Shown: in pieces, positions 23,361 through 35,131 of the stretch
Numbering within the stretch: position 1 is the first letter of the stretch
Layout of the letters: each line of letters starts with the position of its first letter
Assembly: GCA_022385805.1 (NCBI GenBank)
Contig: MU277674.1
Span: 497,251 to 561,250, forward strand
Length of the DNA: 64,000 nt
Direction of reading: 5' to 3'
DNA from: Pilatotrama ljubarskyi
Taxonomy: Eukaryota; Basidiomycota; Agaricomycetes; Polyporales; Polyporaceae
Made by a program: the position numbers and the translations under genes
The notes under the pieces: model-generated
What the model was told of the DNA's origin: nothing
Database searches by the model: none
What the model saw: the letters and a program-made list of their open reading frames with translations, nothing else

Positions 23361-25292
23361 GGAAATGCACGAGGATATGTCGTCGACTTGGATTGTCGAA
23401 GAGCAGCGTTTGTCAGGCGGAATACATACGAGGAGGAGGAAAAGCAGAGGGAGGAGGAGGAGGAGAAGAAGGAGGGGAGCGCGGAGGAGGAGGATGGAGG
23501 GAACACGCTTCCCACGTGGCCCCGCTCTTGTGCCCGATATGGGAGGCCTCTGTCTCTGTCTCTGTCGCCCGTGTTTCACTCGCAACGCCGAGTCGAGGCT
23601 CGCGACGCTTTATATTCGCCGAAAAACACCTCAGCACGCTCCCTCTTCGATTTCATCTCACAGCCCTTCCGTCGCCGTCTGCACACACAGCGCGCCCGCC
23701 GTCCGAGCCCTGCGCGACGCATTGCAGCGCCCGTCCCGGGGCACTGTCCCGACCAGCGACCACCAGCGACTGCCCGCGCCGGCATTCTGCTAGATCCAGA
23801 TCCACCCCTCTCAGCTTACACAGCGCAGTCCGGAAATCTAACTCCCAGTTCTCAGTACACCAGGTCGCCGCAGTGGCAGTCGGCGGTAAAGAACGAGCCA
23901 CCACTACTCGAGTAGTTGAATCCTTCTCTATCGGTAGCTGTCGCTCAAAGACACTAGTCGCACCGGACTGCCTCCAAGTTCTATCCACGCGAATCACTTG
24001 CTCGTGTCTTGGGGTACCTATTCTGAGGACGCGGGCTTAACATGCGCATGCTGCCGACCCGTTCTGCCGGTGTTGCGAGGTAGGCGAACGCTCCCCTCCG
24101 GAATGTTGCTGGCGGTCTCGGTATGATGTCGATTTCAGTACACTTTTGGGGTTATGCACTCCGGCCCTGCAACAACCTATGCGCAATCGGCCGATTGCTA
24201 CCTAGACTGCGTCAACTGTCCGCAACTACTAGCGTTGACGTGACGCGGAGCGGTGTCTAGCGGCTAGCCACCGTCTGCTACGTACGGCATACGTTGACAC
24301 CGACGGATCAATGCGACTCCCTCGATGCGGGACGCTCTGTTCGACTCCATCTTAATCTACATCCTAGGCCAAACGGCGCCTTGAACCGCGCAGACGCTCT
24401 CTCGACTATGAGCTCGAGTACGAGTTCCTCGCAGATCGCCTCTTCGTCCTCACATTTTGTTCCTACCCGGCTCGTCGGACGTCCACTTTGCCCGACTCGT
24501 ACTACGGCCGCCGCCTGCTTTTCTAGCCCCTACAACAGTTCTACAAAGCTGCGACGCGTCTGAATCGTTCAGCAGGTGCCAGCGCTCCGTCGATCGCACC
24601 TCCGTGCGCTTCTCATGTGTGCAGTTCTCCGGGGTCACTACTACAGGCCCACCGAGTCGGCAGTGCAAATACCGGTTGGAGCGGACATCCTAGCTGTGCC
24701 TGCGACCCATCGTATGCTGTATCCCTCCGATGGGGATGTCGCGTCGACCGACCTGGAAAGCTCGTGGCGCGTGACATACTCACGTGCGTCTCAGTACATG
24801 TCATAGCGCGCCCACAGAGAGAAACACGCCCATCGGAAGTATCAGAACACACCTCAGCGTCCATCTCACGGTCATGATTTCAGGTCGAAGGCGCCGAGCC
24901 GATGCTCTTCAGACACCAGTGCCCCAGGAACGGTTTGCATTTGTAGGTGCGTCTGGAGAGGTTCCTGGGTGCGGCTACCGCTGATTTGGTGATCGTCCAG
25001 GGCTGCAGATGCGCGTTTCGTGCGTCCATCACCATTTACTGGAGGGACGCGGCGCCCAACGGGGGGGAGGGGGGGGGGGATGTTCTCGGGCGCGTGCGCA
25101 TACCCGTGCCCATCTCGCGAGACGAATCAGACATATCTTCGCGGAGTTCTGGATTCCTCGATTGCATCGATATGTCATGGCGCGCGGAGACCAGAGTCCT
25201 GAGAGCTTCGGACAGGATGACATACAGCACTCTGACGGAAGCGCACCGGGTACAGGTGGTACGACCCTTCCCTCCTCTTGACGACGACGACA
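23361..25292. other. Gene-poor 1.9 kb stretch
   Basis: It separates the divergently placed upstream side of the large unknown gene from the 3' end of the MFS gene. Short frames exist (for example a Ser-rich one starting at 24409), but none assembles into a protein with recognisable features. A G-run tract (two blocks of 7 and 10 G separated by one A) lies at about 25060-25080. The left 300 bases are likely leader and promoter. Confidence 0.5.
23421..23505. repeat. GAG/GGA homopurine tract
   Basis: About 85 bases are almost only A and G on the plus strand, built from imperfect GAG/GGA triplets. On the transcribed sense of the neighbouring minus-strand gene this is a C/T-rich leader 60-145 bases before the ATG at 23360, a common feature of fungal leaders but unusually long and pure here. 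Confidence 0.7.
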
Positions 25293-27097
25293 CTACAGAC
25301 GCCACCTCGGCTCGCCCGCGGACAGAATGCGATTGCGCCGGACGTAGAACCACCGCAGGCCGAGCGCGATGAGGGCCCCCGCGAACATGAAACCCGCGTT
25401 GGTGTAGTGGCCCGTCGGGAACGCCGGCGCCTCGGAGCTCTTGTATACGAACGTCCCTGCACGGTGCGAGCCACGCGTCGCGACCGTCAACCGTCAGTAT
25501 CGCATCCCGAATCTGCCTCGCCCCGCTGCCGCTGTGCGGGGTGGACAGGGCGGAGGGAGAAGGTAAGAAAACGCACCGGTGATCTGGCCGATCGTCGCGA
25601 TGGACACGTTCAGGGGCACGGCGAGCGTGGACGCGCCGGTGTTGCGCAGGTTCGCGGTGAGCCAGCTCAGGCTCGGCGCCGAGATGGCGAACGCGAAGGA
25701 CAGGGCAACGCACAGCACGCCGTAACGGGCCGCGAACGCGGTCGGAGGCAGCGACGCTAGTTGCGCAGGGTCAGCACGCACCGTATCAAACCATAGCTGC
25801 CTACTAGTAGTACGGCACACGCTCTCAATCACCCGAAGGGAACGGACACGCCCACACACTTACCTTCGACGAGGAAGGTCGCCCCGCATATCAGGAACGC
25901 GAACGCCGCGCCCAGCGAGCGCATCTCATACCGGTCCGACGCCCACGCGACGGCGACGCAGACGAAAAACGCGATCGCGTACGGGGGCACTGTGAACAGC
26001 TGCGCGCTGAGGCCCTCGTACCCGAGCCCCTGCACGATCGTCGGCGCGAACTGCGACATGCTTGCGAAGCCGACCGAGAATGCGACGAAGAGCAGGTAGT
26101 GCGCGTACAGCCGCCAGTCGACGAGCGTGTCCCGCGCCTCCGCCCACGTCAGCTCGTGGTGCCCGAGGGACGCGACGCCTCGGATGCGCTCAGTGGCCAA
26201 TGAGCGTTCTTCTGGAGAGAGCCAAGAGACCGTCTCTGGGTAGTCCGGGAAGACGAAGTAGACGACGAAGGCGCAGATGCAACAGGGCACGCCCTCGAAG
26301 ATGAAGAGCCACCGCCAGGCTTCGAGGCCGCACGCGCCGTTGATTCGTCCGACGCCGTACGCGATGGCCCCTCCGAATGCCCCGCCAAGCGTCGCGCAGG
26401 CAACGATGAGGGCGATGCGCACTGCACGTTCGTTCGGCTTGTACCAGAAGGTGAGGCAGTAAACGATGCCTGGGAACAAGCCGGCTTCGAACGCTCCCAG
26501 GAGGAAGCGCAGCGCGACGAGACCGGCGAAGTTCCGGGAGGCAGCAATGATTATGGTCATGGCGCCCCAGCCGAACATCAGGAAGGCGAGCCAGCGGCTG
26601 GGCTTGTACTTCTTCAGCAGATAATTTGAAGGTGTCTCGAATATGGCGTAGGCGACGAAGAAGATCATGAGTGCGATGAGGTACTGCTGGTCTGTGAGTC
26701 GGAGGGACTGGACAAGGGAGTCCCCAGTTTCGCTGTTCAGGATCTTGGCGTTGCCCTTGAAGCAACCGTCAGTATCAAGACGGCGAGCATGTAGGCGAAG
26801 GGTGACGTGCAATATTGAACCTGTCGAGGCAGCACAAGAAGTAGAGAAACATGGAGGCGGGAATGACACGCATATCGAGCCTACGCAGGAGTCTGCAAGC
26901 CCTTCATGTGAGTAGGTCTGCGCGGGCGTTCAGGGCAGTCCTGACCTTCTCTCAGTATCAGCATCCGCAGAGCATATTGAGCATTCGACGTCCAAGACGT
27001 CTTCGTAATGGTGTATTGACGGCTCTTTCTCGTCCTTGTCGACGGACGCCTTCTCAACGTCGACCGCAAGAGTCAGAGATAACTCGTGAAGGGCCAT
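25293..27097 (-). CDS. MFS transporter, allantoate/nicotinate permease-like (anion:cation symporter family)
   Basis: This is a 12-helix plasma-membrane carrier of the major facilitator superfamily, by sequence the fungal group that takes up organic anions such as allantoate, nicotinate or vitamins. It opens at 27097 with an acidic cytosolic N-terminus (MALHELSLTLAVDVEKAS). Exon 2 gives RLLRRLDMRVIPASMFLYFL then CCLDRFNI; exon 3 resumes GNAKI, matching the family motif D-R-x-N-I-G-N-A. Further motifs are LTDQQYLIALMIFFVAYAIF, ETPSNYLLKK, RFLLGAFEAGLFPGIVYCLT and EGVPCCICAFVVYFVFPDYP. The last exons give LSWLTANLRNTGAS and LGLRWFYVRRNR, stop TAG at 25293. The second intron (26810-26756, 55 bases) appears to use a GC donor. 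Substrate is not determinable. No cluster partner suggests one. Confidence 0.9.
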
Positions 27098-27905
27098 AGG
27101 AGATGGAGAGGGGGGGAAGGACGCATAATCGCGCTCCTGTGCTCCATGCTATAAGTACTTCGAAGCAGCTCATGCCTGGTCTCAACGGATAGCAATTGAG
27201 GAAGAGTGCTCACGAACGTTCACCCGGTGGTCATCTGAGGGGAGTCCAAGTAATTCATAGACCCAGCCGTGACGGCACAGAAGCACGCATTCTCGCACAC
27301 TAGGAGCTTTTTCGGAGGCACCGTAGAGAGTGTGACGAAAGGGGGCGGACGAGCCATCAGAAGTTAGGTTCTGCGGCAGACGGGTACCGGGGCCACCGAT
27401 AGCAGAGAAGAGTTCGTGCGAGGGACGAGCCAAACTACTGATATTCTGGCTCCATGTTCAAAATTAGCAATGGTTGTTTACTGAAGCAAACTGGGTCACC
27501 TGAAGAGCGGTGAAAGAAGTATAGTACTATAGGGTCACTGTCGAGAGAGCCAGAGCTTCCGGTTGCAGTTTCAGAGTTCACGTCCATCTGTACTTTGTGT
27601 GCCATCTTGTTAGGTCATCGAGCGAAGACGTGAACTACATGCAACGGCATATTGGCCTTGATGATGGCGTACAAGCAACTGCAAGAGCCGTGTCAGTGGA
27701 GAAGCGTGCGTGTGGATGATCGCGGGAGGGCGCATCACTAGTACTCCGCGCCCGTCGGGATTTTCCAATTCTGGCGGGTGTCGCTTACCTAATCCACTTT
27801 TTGGTCTCGCCGTGATCGAGTGGTCGCGCGCCTCGGCTGCAGGTGGTCGTTCTTCCTCCCTTCCACACTGACTCCCAGGTTCCTGCTCGCGGCTGCTCTT
27901 CCAAG
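27098..27905. other. Intergenic, shared upstream side of MFS gene and DBP10
   Basis: About 800 bases between two divergent starts. It must contain both promoters. A minus-strand frame of about 83 codons near 27182-27433 shows no feature, and I do not call it. Confidence 0.5.
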
Positions 27906-30900
27906 ATGGCTCCAACGAAGAGGAAACATGCCGAGAGTGTTGAGTCTGATGGCGATTTTTCTGAGGTCTCTATGGAAGACGCCTACTCGGGGGACGAAGT
28001 AGACATCTCCTCTGCTCTTACTGGCAAGCGTCCCAAGGTTACACCAAGGATCGCGCCTCAAGAGGACGATGATGATGAGGACTTGCAAGAGTTTATACGG
28101 GAATCTATAGCGAAGAGGGACGTGAAGGAAGGCACGGAGTTGCTCAAGAAGACAAAGGGCAAGGCGAAGATCGCCAAGGGCGAGGTGGGGGGAGGCAGTT
28201 TCCAGAGCATGGGTGAGTACAACTGTCGATGGCACGAAGACCACAGATTGAACGTGTGCTCTCCCAGGTCTATACCCTTGGCTCTTGCGTTCTTTGACCT
28301 TGCAAGGGTTCCGTATACCTACGCCCATCCAACGCCTGGCTATTCCTGCACTACTCTCCAACCCTCCCCGCGACCTCGTTGGAATGGCCAGGACAGGCTC
28401 TGGAAAATCTCTGGCGTACTTAGTCCCTCTCGTGCAGCGTCTTGGAGGACGGCACTCCGCGACCTTCGGAGCTCGCGCTCTCATCCTGCTTCCAGCTCGT
28501 GAACTGGCTCTCCAGATACTGAAGGTGGGAAAGGAGCTTGCGCGCGGCTGGCACGCTGGCGAGGGCGAGCATGCCGGCGAGCACAAAGATGCGGACGACG
28601 GCAAGAAGGGTCAGGGCCTGAGGTGGGGTCTGGTCGTTGGTGGTGAGAGCCTCGACGAACAATTCGAGATGATCTCGACCAACCCGGATGTGTACGTATC
28701 TGCCGTGCAGTCCTGGATCCCGTATTGACCCGTTGTGTTCAGCATCATTGCTACACCTGGTCGTTTGCTTCACCTCATAGTCGAGATGAACCTCGACCTC
28801 AAGTCCGTGCAGTATGTGGTGTTCGACGAAGCGGACCGTTTATTCGAGATGGGCTTCCAAACCGCGCTCACAGAAATCCTGCACCGACTTCCCCCTACTC
28901 GACAGACCCTGCTCTTTTCAGCCACTCTTCCGAAATCTCTCGTCGAGTTTGCGAAGGCTGGTCTCCAGAACCCGAAGCTGGTGCGACTTGACGCGGAGAC
29001 GAAGATCAGCTCCGACCTCCGGATGGCGTTCTTCTCTGTGAAACAAGCGGAGAAGGACGCGTGTCTCCTCGTACTGCTCCGAGACGTGATCGGCGTGCCC
29101 TTCGGCAGTCCCAAACCCGAGACCGACGAAACGCTTGCTGGCGACAAGAAGGGCAAAGGAAAGGGTAAAGTCAAGTACTCCGAGCACGCGCTCGCGCCGC
29201 ATCAGACGCTCGTTTTCGCGGCCACCAAGCATCACGTCGAATATCTCACGAATCTTCTGACGACCGCTGGCTACTCCGTCTCGCACATCTACGGCTCCCT
29301 CGATCAGACCGCCCGCACCCAACAGATGGACCAGTTCCGTCGCGGACGCACGAACATCCTCGTGGTCACGGACGTTGCCGCGCGCGGTATTGACATTCCA
29401 ATTCTGGAGAACGTCGTCAATTACGACTTCCCGCAGGGTGCCAGGGTCTTCGTTCACCGCGTCGGGCGTACCGCCCGTGCGGGACGCCAGGGTTGGGCGT
29501 GGTCGTTCGTCACTGCTGCGGAGCTGCCCTATCTATTGGACCTCCAGCTGTTCCTCGGACGTCCGCTGAAGAGCGAGGTCACAGGAAGCGGTGACCAAGT
29601 GTACACAGAGTCTCTGATCCTCGGGCCTTTCGATCGCGACAAGGTGGATGAGGAGGTGGAGTACATCAAGAAGCTGGACGAGGAGAACCACAACCTGAGC
29701 GCGTTGCGCGAGGTGATGAGGAAGGGTCAGAGCATGTACGAGCGGAGTAAAGGCAAAGCCAGCCCTGCGAGCTACCAGAAGACCAAGGGCATGCTCAAGG
29801 ATGGTCGATGGGGCTATTCTGGGACAGACTCCAGCAGCCATCCTGTGCTCCTGCGCAAGAACCCGGACGCCGCGGCCAAGCTCGCCGAGGAGGCGAGACG
29901 TCGGGCGCTCCTCAAGGTCGTCGACTCCTTCCGGCCGACGGAAACGATACTCGAGCTTGGCGCGAGGGGCAATGCGGAGACGGCGCAACTCATGAAGCAG
30001 CGACGCAAGGCCCTCAGCAAGGCCGCGCAGCGTGCAGCTCTGGCGTCCACTTCGGCCGCAGCTATGGTGGTGGACGAGGATGCTGGTCACGCCGAGGACG
30101 AAAGTGATGGCGAGGGTCCGGAGATTGCAGACGAAGCCGACATTGCGGTATGTGTCTCATGTATTGGCTGCCTGGATTGCTTCCCACATAAGTGACGCAG
30201 GCTGTGTTCGACACCTCGGGCAAGAAGGCGAAGGGCGGGAAGTTCCGGGACTCGGAGTTCTACATGTCTCACTACCAGAAGGACGCCGACACTGAGAAGG
30301 GGTATGTTTTTTCTTCGCGCGCCTTGCGGTACCCAGTGACTCATACCTCGGGTAGCTACTCGCTCCGTGACGGCGCGAGTTTCGCTGAACAGGCCAAGAA
30401 CGTCGCGTTTGACCTCACCGGTGATGAAGCCGCCGCACAGGAACGCCAGCGCCGTGAGATGAAATGGGACAAGAAGAAAAAGAAGTTTGTGAAGGGGACC
30501 GGCGAGGGCGCGGACAACGTCAAGATGGTGAAGACAGAGAGTGGCGCCAAGCTTCCGGCAACCTACCGCAGTGGCCGTTTCGACGAGTGGAAGGCGAAGA
30601 GCCGGGTCAGCATCCCCCGAGTCGGAGAGGCGGAGGCGGAGGGACCTCGGAGAGGCGGCGCTGTGGGTCCTGGCGGCAGAAAGTACCGGCACAAGCAGGT
30701 CGTCGCTCCGAAGCCTCTCGACAAGCTTCGTGGCGACTACGAGAAGAAGATTAAAAAGTTCCAGAGCGCGGAGAAGGAGGCAGGGGATGGGGCCGCGCCA
30801 GGCTCATCACGGCCTCCTGCCGCCAAGAGGGGCGTTCGTTTTGGCGGAAAACCTATTGGCAAGGTCAAGAACGAGCTCAAGACGGTGGATCAGATCCGGA

Positions 30901-30971
30901 AGGCGCGCAAGATCGCAGAAATGAGGAAAGCGAAGAACGCCCGCCCCAGCCGCAAGAAAGGGAAACGATGA
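27906..30971 (+). CDS. DBP10: ATP-dependent DEAD-box RNA helicase Dbp10 (60S ribosome biogenesis)
   Basis: Dbp10 is a nucleolar helicase for 25S rRNA maturation in pre-60S particles. Exons are 27906-28212, 28268-28691, 28743-30147, 30201-30301 and 30356-30971 (950 residues); all phases agree. Helicase motifs are in order: Q-motif region LTLQGFRIPTPIQRLAIPAL, motif I ARTGSGKS, Ib-like ATPGR, II DEAD (VVFDEADRLFEMGF), III SAT (LLFSATLP), V-like ARGIDIPILENVVNYD, VI HRVGRTARAGRQG. N-terminal acidic patches (QEDDDDEDLQEF) precede it. The Dbp10 C-terminal domain is clear: KFRDSEFYMSHYQKDADTEK then YSLRDGASFAEQAKNVAFDL. The tail is Lys/Arg-rich (RKKGKR), fitting nucleolar retention. Length is near the family norm. 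Motif residues all look intact. Confidence 0.96.
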
Positions 30972-31026
30972 GAGTAGTTCTGTGTACATCATTTGTCTGC
31001 TTCGTATACATCATGAGGGGCATGTA

Positions 31027-32869
31027 TCATGCTGCATCGGAATACTCCCATTTTGCGCCATCGCCGGATATCACCTTGACGTCCGGACGGCCTTCGAGCA
31101 GGTCCACGCCTACACTGCGCAGTGCATTCACGCACCACTCTGGGTATCCAGCGTCCCCGAAATACTTCGCGAAGAATGCCTTGAGGTAGTCTGGGAAGGT
31201 GCCATTGATGATTGCGTCTCGCGCTCCTCCCATAATGCGAGCCTGGAACACTAGGTTGTGTTGCGTGATCGCTGTCCGAAATACGATAAGTATTAAAGCA
31301 TCGCTCCAACGAATACCACGCACCGTGAGCGGTGGCCGTCTCGAGAGTGGCATTATGGTGCAGTGTTGCCCTTGAGATCCCACTTGAGCACGTCGGGCAG
31401 GGACAGTCTTCCTCGATCGGACGCATGTCCGTGGCGTGTTTGCTTAGGCCTGTACGAAAACTTCAGTGACAGGTACCTATCACTTGTCGTAAATCGAACG
31501 CACGTAGGTTCAGTGGTCCTGTCGACGTCAATGCCACGCCGAATCGTGCGGTCCGCGTCGGGAACACGCAGTCGGCCTATCCGAGCTTGAGCGGCGCACT
31601 CGTATCGGTCTCCAACCATCACTAACCATATCTACCCCGAGAGCGACGCACACCAGCAAGTCTACGGTGATGTTAGCGCCACTTCAGCCTTGACGATGTC
31701 CAAACATCTTACGCACCTTCTGCGAAACCGATTCCCATGGAATATCGGGGTCCTAAGCGACTGGTTAGGGCTGTGCGTTCGCTGAAGACGTCCCAAGACG
31801 ACATACGATCTTCCGGCAATTTCTCTGCGCATTGCCGGATCCTAGGGACAACGTTAGTGAAGCCACCGAATAGTCATTCGAGAGACCGCTTTGAGAGCTT
31901 ACACTCTCCAAAAGATGTCTACGCGTACTTGGTCAAGCTGCGCAATCTCGAAAGCAGAACAGCGCAACCACGCACCCTTCTCTTCGCCACCGCTCAAGCC
32001 GCCGATGGCGTAGCCGGCGACTCTGTCCTTGCGTGCGATCATTTCTTCCAAACATTTGTCGCGAAGACCAGCATCCAGACCACCCTGCACGATGGCGAAC
32101 AGGTTTTGGACACTGTCTCTTCCTGACTGCTGATGGAACTCGATACATCGGTCGAGCCACCGTATCGTTCTCCACATCGCTTCTTCAACTCGTGGGCCTA
32201 CTGTCAGGCTAGAGACTAGCGGGCCGGCGGTCAACGTGCATCGTCTGTTGTATATGCAGCAGAAGACAAACCTACGTCATCCAGTTGCATTATGATATCA
32301 GCGCCTATCGCGTGCTGTATGGAGATGCTCTCCTCCGGCTGAGATAGCAGTGAGATTCATATCCGCTAGTGACGGATGGCAACGTACCGTTAGCATTGTA
32401 GGCTCCCCGGTAAAGGGACTTGCGAATAACGCGCCCTCTTCCGTAATTTTAGTGAACTTGCTCAATGACACGAGTTGGAAGCCACCGCTATCCTGCAGCA
32501 GAGTTCAGGCGCGAAACATGCCGGAGAGAGCGATCACGACGCCGTACGGTGAGTAGGTTGTGGCTCCATCCCTGGAACTTGTGCGCGCCTCCTGCTTCTT
32601 TGAGGACTTGGATACCTGGCCTCAGGTTGAGGTGGTATGTGTTGTTGAGGATGAGATTGACGCCGAGCGCCTCCACCTGCTGAGGAGTCAATCCCTTGAT
32701 CGCTGCTTGGGTGGCTACTGGCATGAATGTGGGCAGCATCGTCACGCCATCTACGCGAGCTCTTTGAGTTCTCTGCAACGATTCCATGTCATCAAGACCC
32801 ACGGGCGAGTCGCATCTTCGACACCCGGGCGCGGGTGGTATGGCACTTGGCCAGGACATCAAACTGCAT
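31027..32869 (-). CDS. QTRT1: Queuine tRNA-ribosyltransferase catalytic subunit (TGT/QTRT1)
   Basis: TGT swaps guanine-34 for queuine in tRNAs with GUN anticodons (Tyr, His, Asn, Asp). Start is the ATG at 32869 ([20 protein letters not shown]). After the first intron come [35 protein letters not shown], then [12 protein letters not shown] and DIIMQLDDV. The active-site region reads [20 protein letters not shown] and [36 protein letters not shown] follows. The C-terminal zinc site is CPCPTC with a downstream HH. The protein ends [17 protein letters not shown], stop at 31027. Eight or more small introns had to be bridged; the family motifs fix the path. Eukaryotic TGT needs a second subunit (QTRT2), not seen in this window. 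S. cerevisiae lacks TGT, so presence here means this fungus can use scavenged queuine. Confidence 0.93.
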
Positions 32870-33175
32870 CGCTATGGCCCTCAGCTTGGCAGATCACCTG
32901 TAGATTAGCAGCGTATAATGCTCGATCGTTTTCAAAAAGCGAGTACGTCAGCAATTGGGCGCGGTCCAGGAAGGAGGAGCCGGCAATAGCAAGCCGATGC
33001 TGAGAATTTGGTGAAAACGTGATGGCGGTAGTGCGATGAGGCTATTGGCTTCCCGATCCGATCTCAATGATGGAAATTCCACGGCGCGTCCGAGTCGCGT
33101 CCCGCGTTTCCCGACTCTCGTCGTTTTCTCGTCGCGCTCCTCGAACTCTGTGTCTGCGAGTCTGCTGCAGCAGGC
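32870..33175. promoter_or_regulatory. Bidirectional promoter of QTRT1 and MSY1
   Basis: 306 bases separate the two divergent ATGs, so both genes must be driven from this stretch. The right half is C/T-rich near the synthetase start. I see no TATA box. Confidence 0.5.
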
Positions 33176-34998
33176 ATGCGCCTTTCTCGCAATGGCCTGC
33201 GATCCATAAAATCCCGAGCTTCAGCCAACTGGCTTCCTTGGCAGCGGCAATGCCGCAGTTTCGTAGTCAAGGCCAACTTATTGGAGGACTTGAGGTCGCG
33301 CGGGCTCATCGCGGACGTTACCCGGTATGCACAAGCCAGTCAATCCTTGCATGTAGCTGACTGCTGCAGACCCGCGCAGCTCGAAGTCGAGATCCAGAAG
33401 CAACCCCAGACGGTCTACGTGGGCGTGGATCCTACGGCACGTTCGCTTCATGTCGGCCACTTAGTACCTCTGCTCTGCCTGTTCCACTTCCAGATTCGGG
33501 GACATCACATCATCCCTCTAGTGCGCCCAACATCTCATTACGGAGAACTTGTCTGACGGTGAAGTCAGATAGGAGGGGCCACTGGGCTGATAGGAGACCC
33601 GTCAGGCCGTTCTACAGAGCGGCCACTGTCAGCGCGCGAGACCATCGAGTCAAACGTTGTGCAGCTCACAGCAGGGATTACCCGCTTCTTCGAGGGGGCG
33701 ATGGCATATGCGCAGAAACGCCTTCCGCCATCCTCAACGCACCTACCACCACCCAATGTGCAGAACAACCTCAATTGGCTGAAGGACTTGAACCTCCTAG
33801 AGTTCCTCCGCACTGTCGGGTTCCACAGCAGAGTGAACACTATGCTTGCACGCGAGAGGTAGATGATCCATGACCCGTGCTATTGGAGGGTTCTGACGTC
33901 GCGCAGTGTACAAGCTCGCCTATCCTCCCAACAGGGCATCTCCTTCACCGAGTTCACCTACCAGCTCCTCCAGGCTTACGACTTCCTCACTCTTCACAAA
34001 GAGTTCGGCTGCACCATTCAGATCGGCGGGTCTGATCAGTGGGGCAACATCATTGCAGGCATTGAGCTCATCAACCGCGCGAACTCCGCGCCAGGCTCGC
34101 AGCAGGACGGCGCGCCGGAAAAAGGGTTCGGCATCACTACCCCGTTGTTGACGACCGCCTCTGGACAGAAATTTGGCAAGAGCGCGGGGAATGCTGTTTC
34201 TCTGAACGATGAAGATACCAGTGTCTATGACTTCTACCAGGTCGGCACCGTGACGGCCTATGGTATATCACGGAGTGTGCTAACGACCCGGAATCTGCTA
34301 GTTCTTCTTGAGGTCGTCGGACGCAGATGTCGGACGCTATCTCAAAATGTTCACTCTACTGCCTCAAGAGAAGATCGACAGCATCATGCAGTCACACGCT
34401 GTACGTAGCATAACGTCTCGCGAAAGACTATCAGACACTGAACATGCTACAGCAAGCTCCGGAAGCTCGTGCGGCCCAGCGTCTGCTAGCAGAGGAGGTG
34501 ACCGAACTCGTTCATGGCCGTACGTCACAATGTCGCTGGGGTAACGCGTTCAGCACTGACAACTCTGGTAGGGGACGGCGTAGCGCGTGCGCAATTAGCG
34601 ACCAAGCTCCTGTACGAGCGGGACATCGGCACCGCCAAAGCGGACGACGTCCTTGCCGCCCTCCGAGGAAACCCCGTCCTGCACCTCTGCGATCCCTCGG
34701 AGGTCGTTGATGTCCCTCTCATCAAGCTAGCCGCCACACTCCGCCTCGCAGCGTCAAACAGTATGTTATGTCTTCCTTGACATCCGGTTGTTGTCGGAGC
34801 ATCCGCGGAGTGCCAACTAACGCGTGCCTTCCTGACACAGGTGCTGCGCGTCAGCTCGTCTCGGCGAAGGGCTTGTACCTGAACAACACGCCTGTCGCCG
34901 ACGTCCACCAGAAGCTGTCCGCCGTGGACCTCATCGACGGGCGGCTCGCCTTCTTGCGCGCTGGGAGCCAGAAGGTCGCAGTGATCGCACTCAAGTGA
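33176..34998 (+). CDS. MSY1: Mitochondrial tyrosyl-tRNA synthetase
   Basis: This class I synthetase charges mitochondrial tRNA-Tyr. The start at 33176 gives a basic, Arg/Ser-rich presequence ([20 protein letters not shown]), as expected for import. Then come [37 protein letters not shown] with the HIGH motif as HVGH, and [18 protein letters not shown]. The tyrosine site region reads [19 protein letters not shown] then [19 protein letters not shown]. The KMSKS motif appears as [10 protein letters not shown]. The C-terminal S4-like RNA-binding domain is present: [19 protein letters not shown] and [20 protein letters not shown]. Seven or so introns interrupt it. Stop TGA at 34996-34998. It looks full length for the bacterial-type enzyme. 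It lies head to head with QTRT1, whose product modifies tRNA-Tyr. Confidence 0.94.
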
Positions 34999-35131
34999 GG
35001 GCCGCGATTTCATGGATGATTCCTGAGATACTGTTTATAGCTCGCGCGTCTAATCAAAATGCTGATAATGAGTGATACCCCGGGCCAGCCACATCCTGAA
35101 TATCTACATGACCAGGACACGGGTACTCTTC

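Noticed and set aside
24409..24563. Ser-rich short frame starting MSSSTSSSQIASSSS
   Set aside because: No continuing exon or domain could be found; the low-complexity start alone is not evidence.
16443..30971. A tyrosinase, MFS transporter and regulator as parts of a metabolite cluster
   Set aside because: The tyrosinase and transporter are separated by unrelated genes, the regulator is over 30 kb away, and no core biosynthetic enzyme (PKS, NRPS, terpene cyclase, P450) lies in the window.
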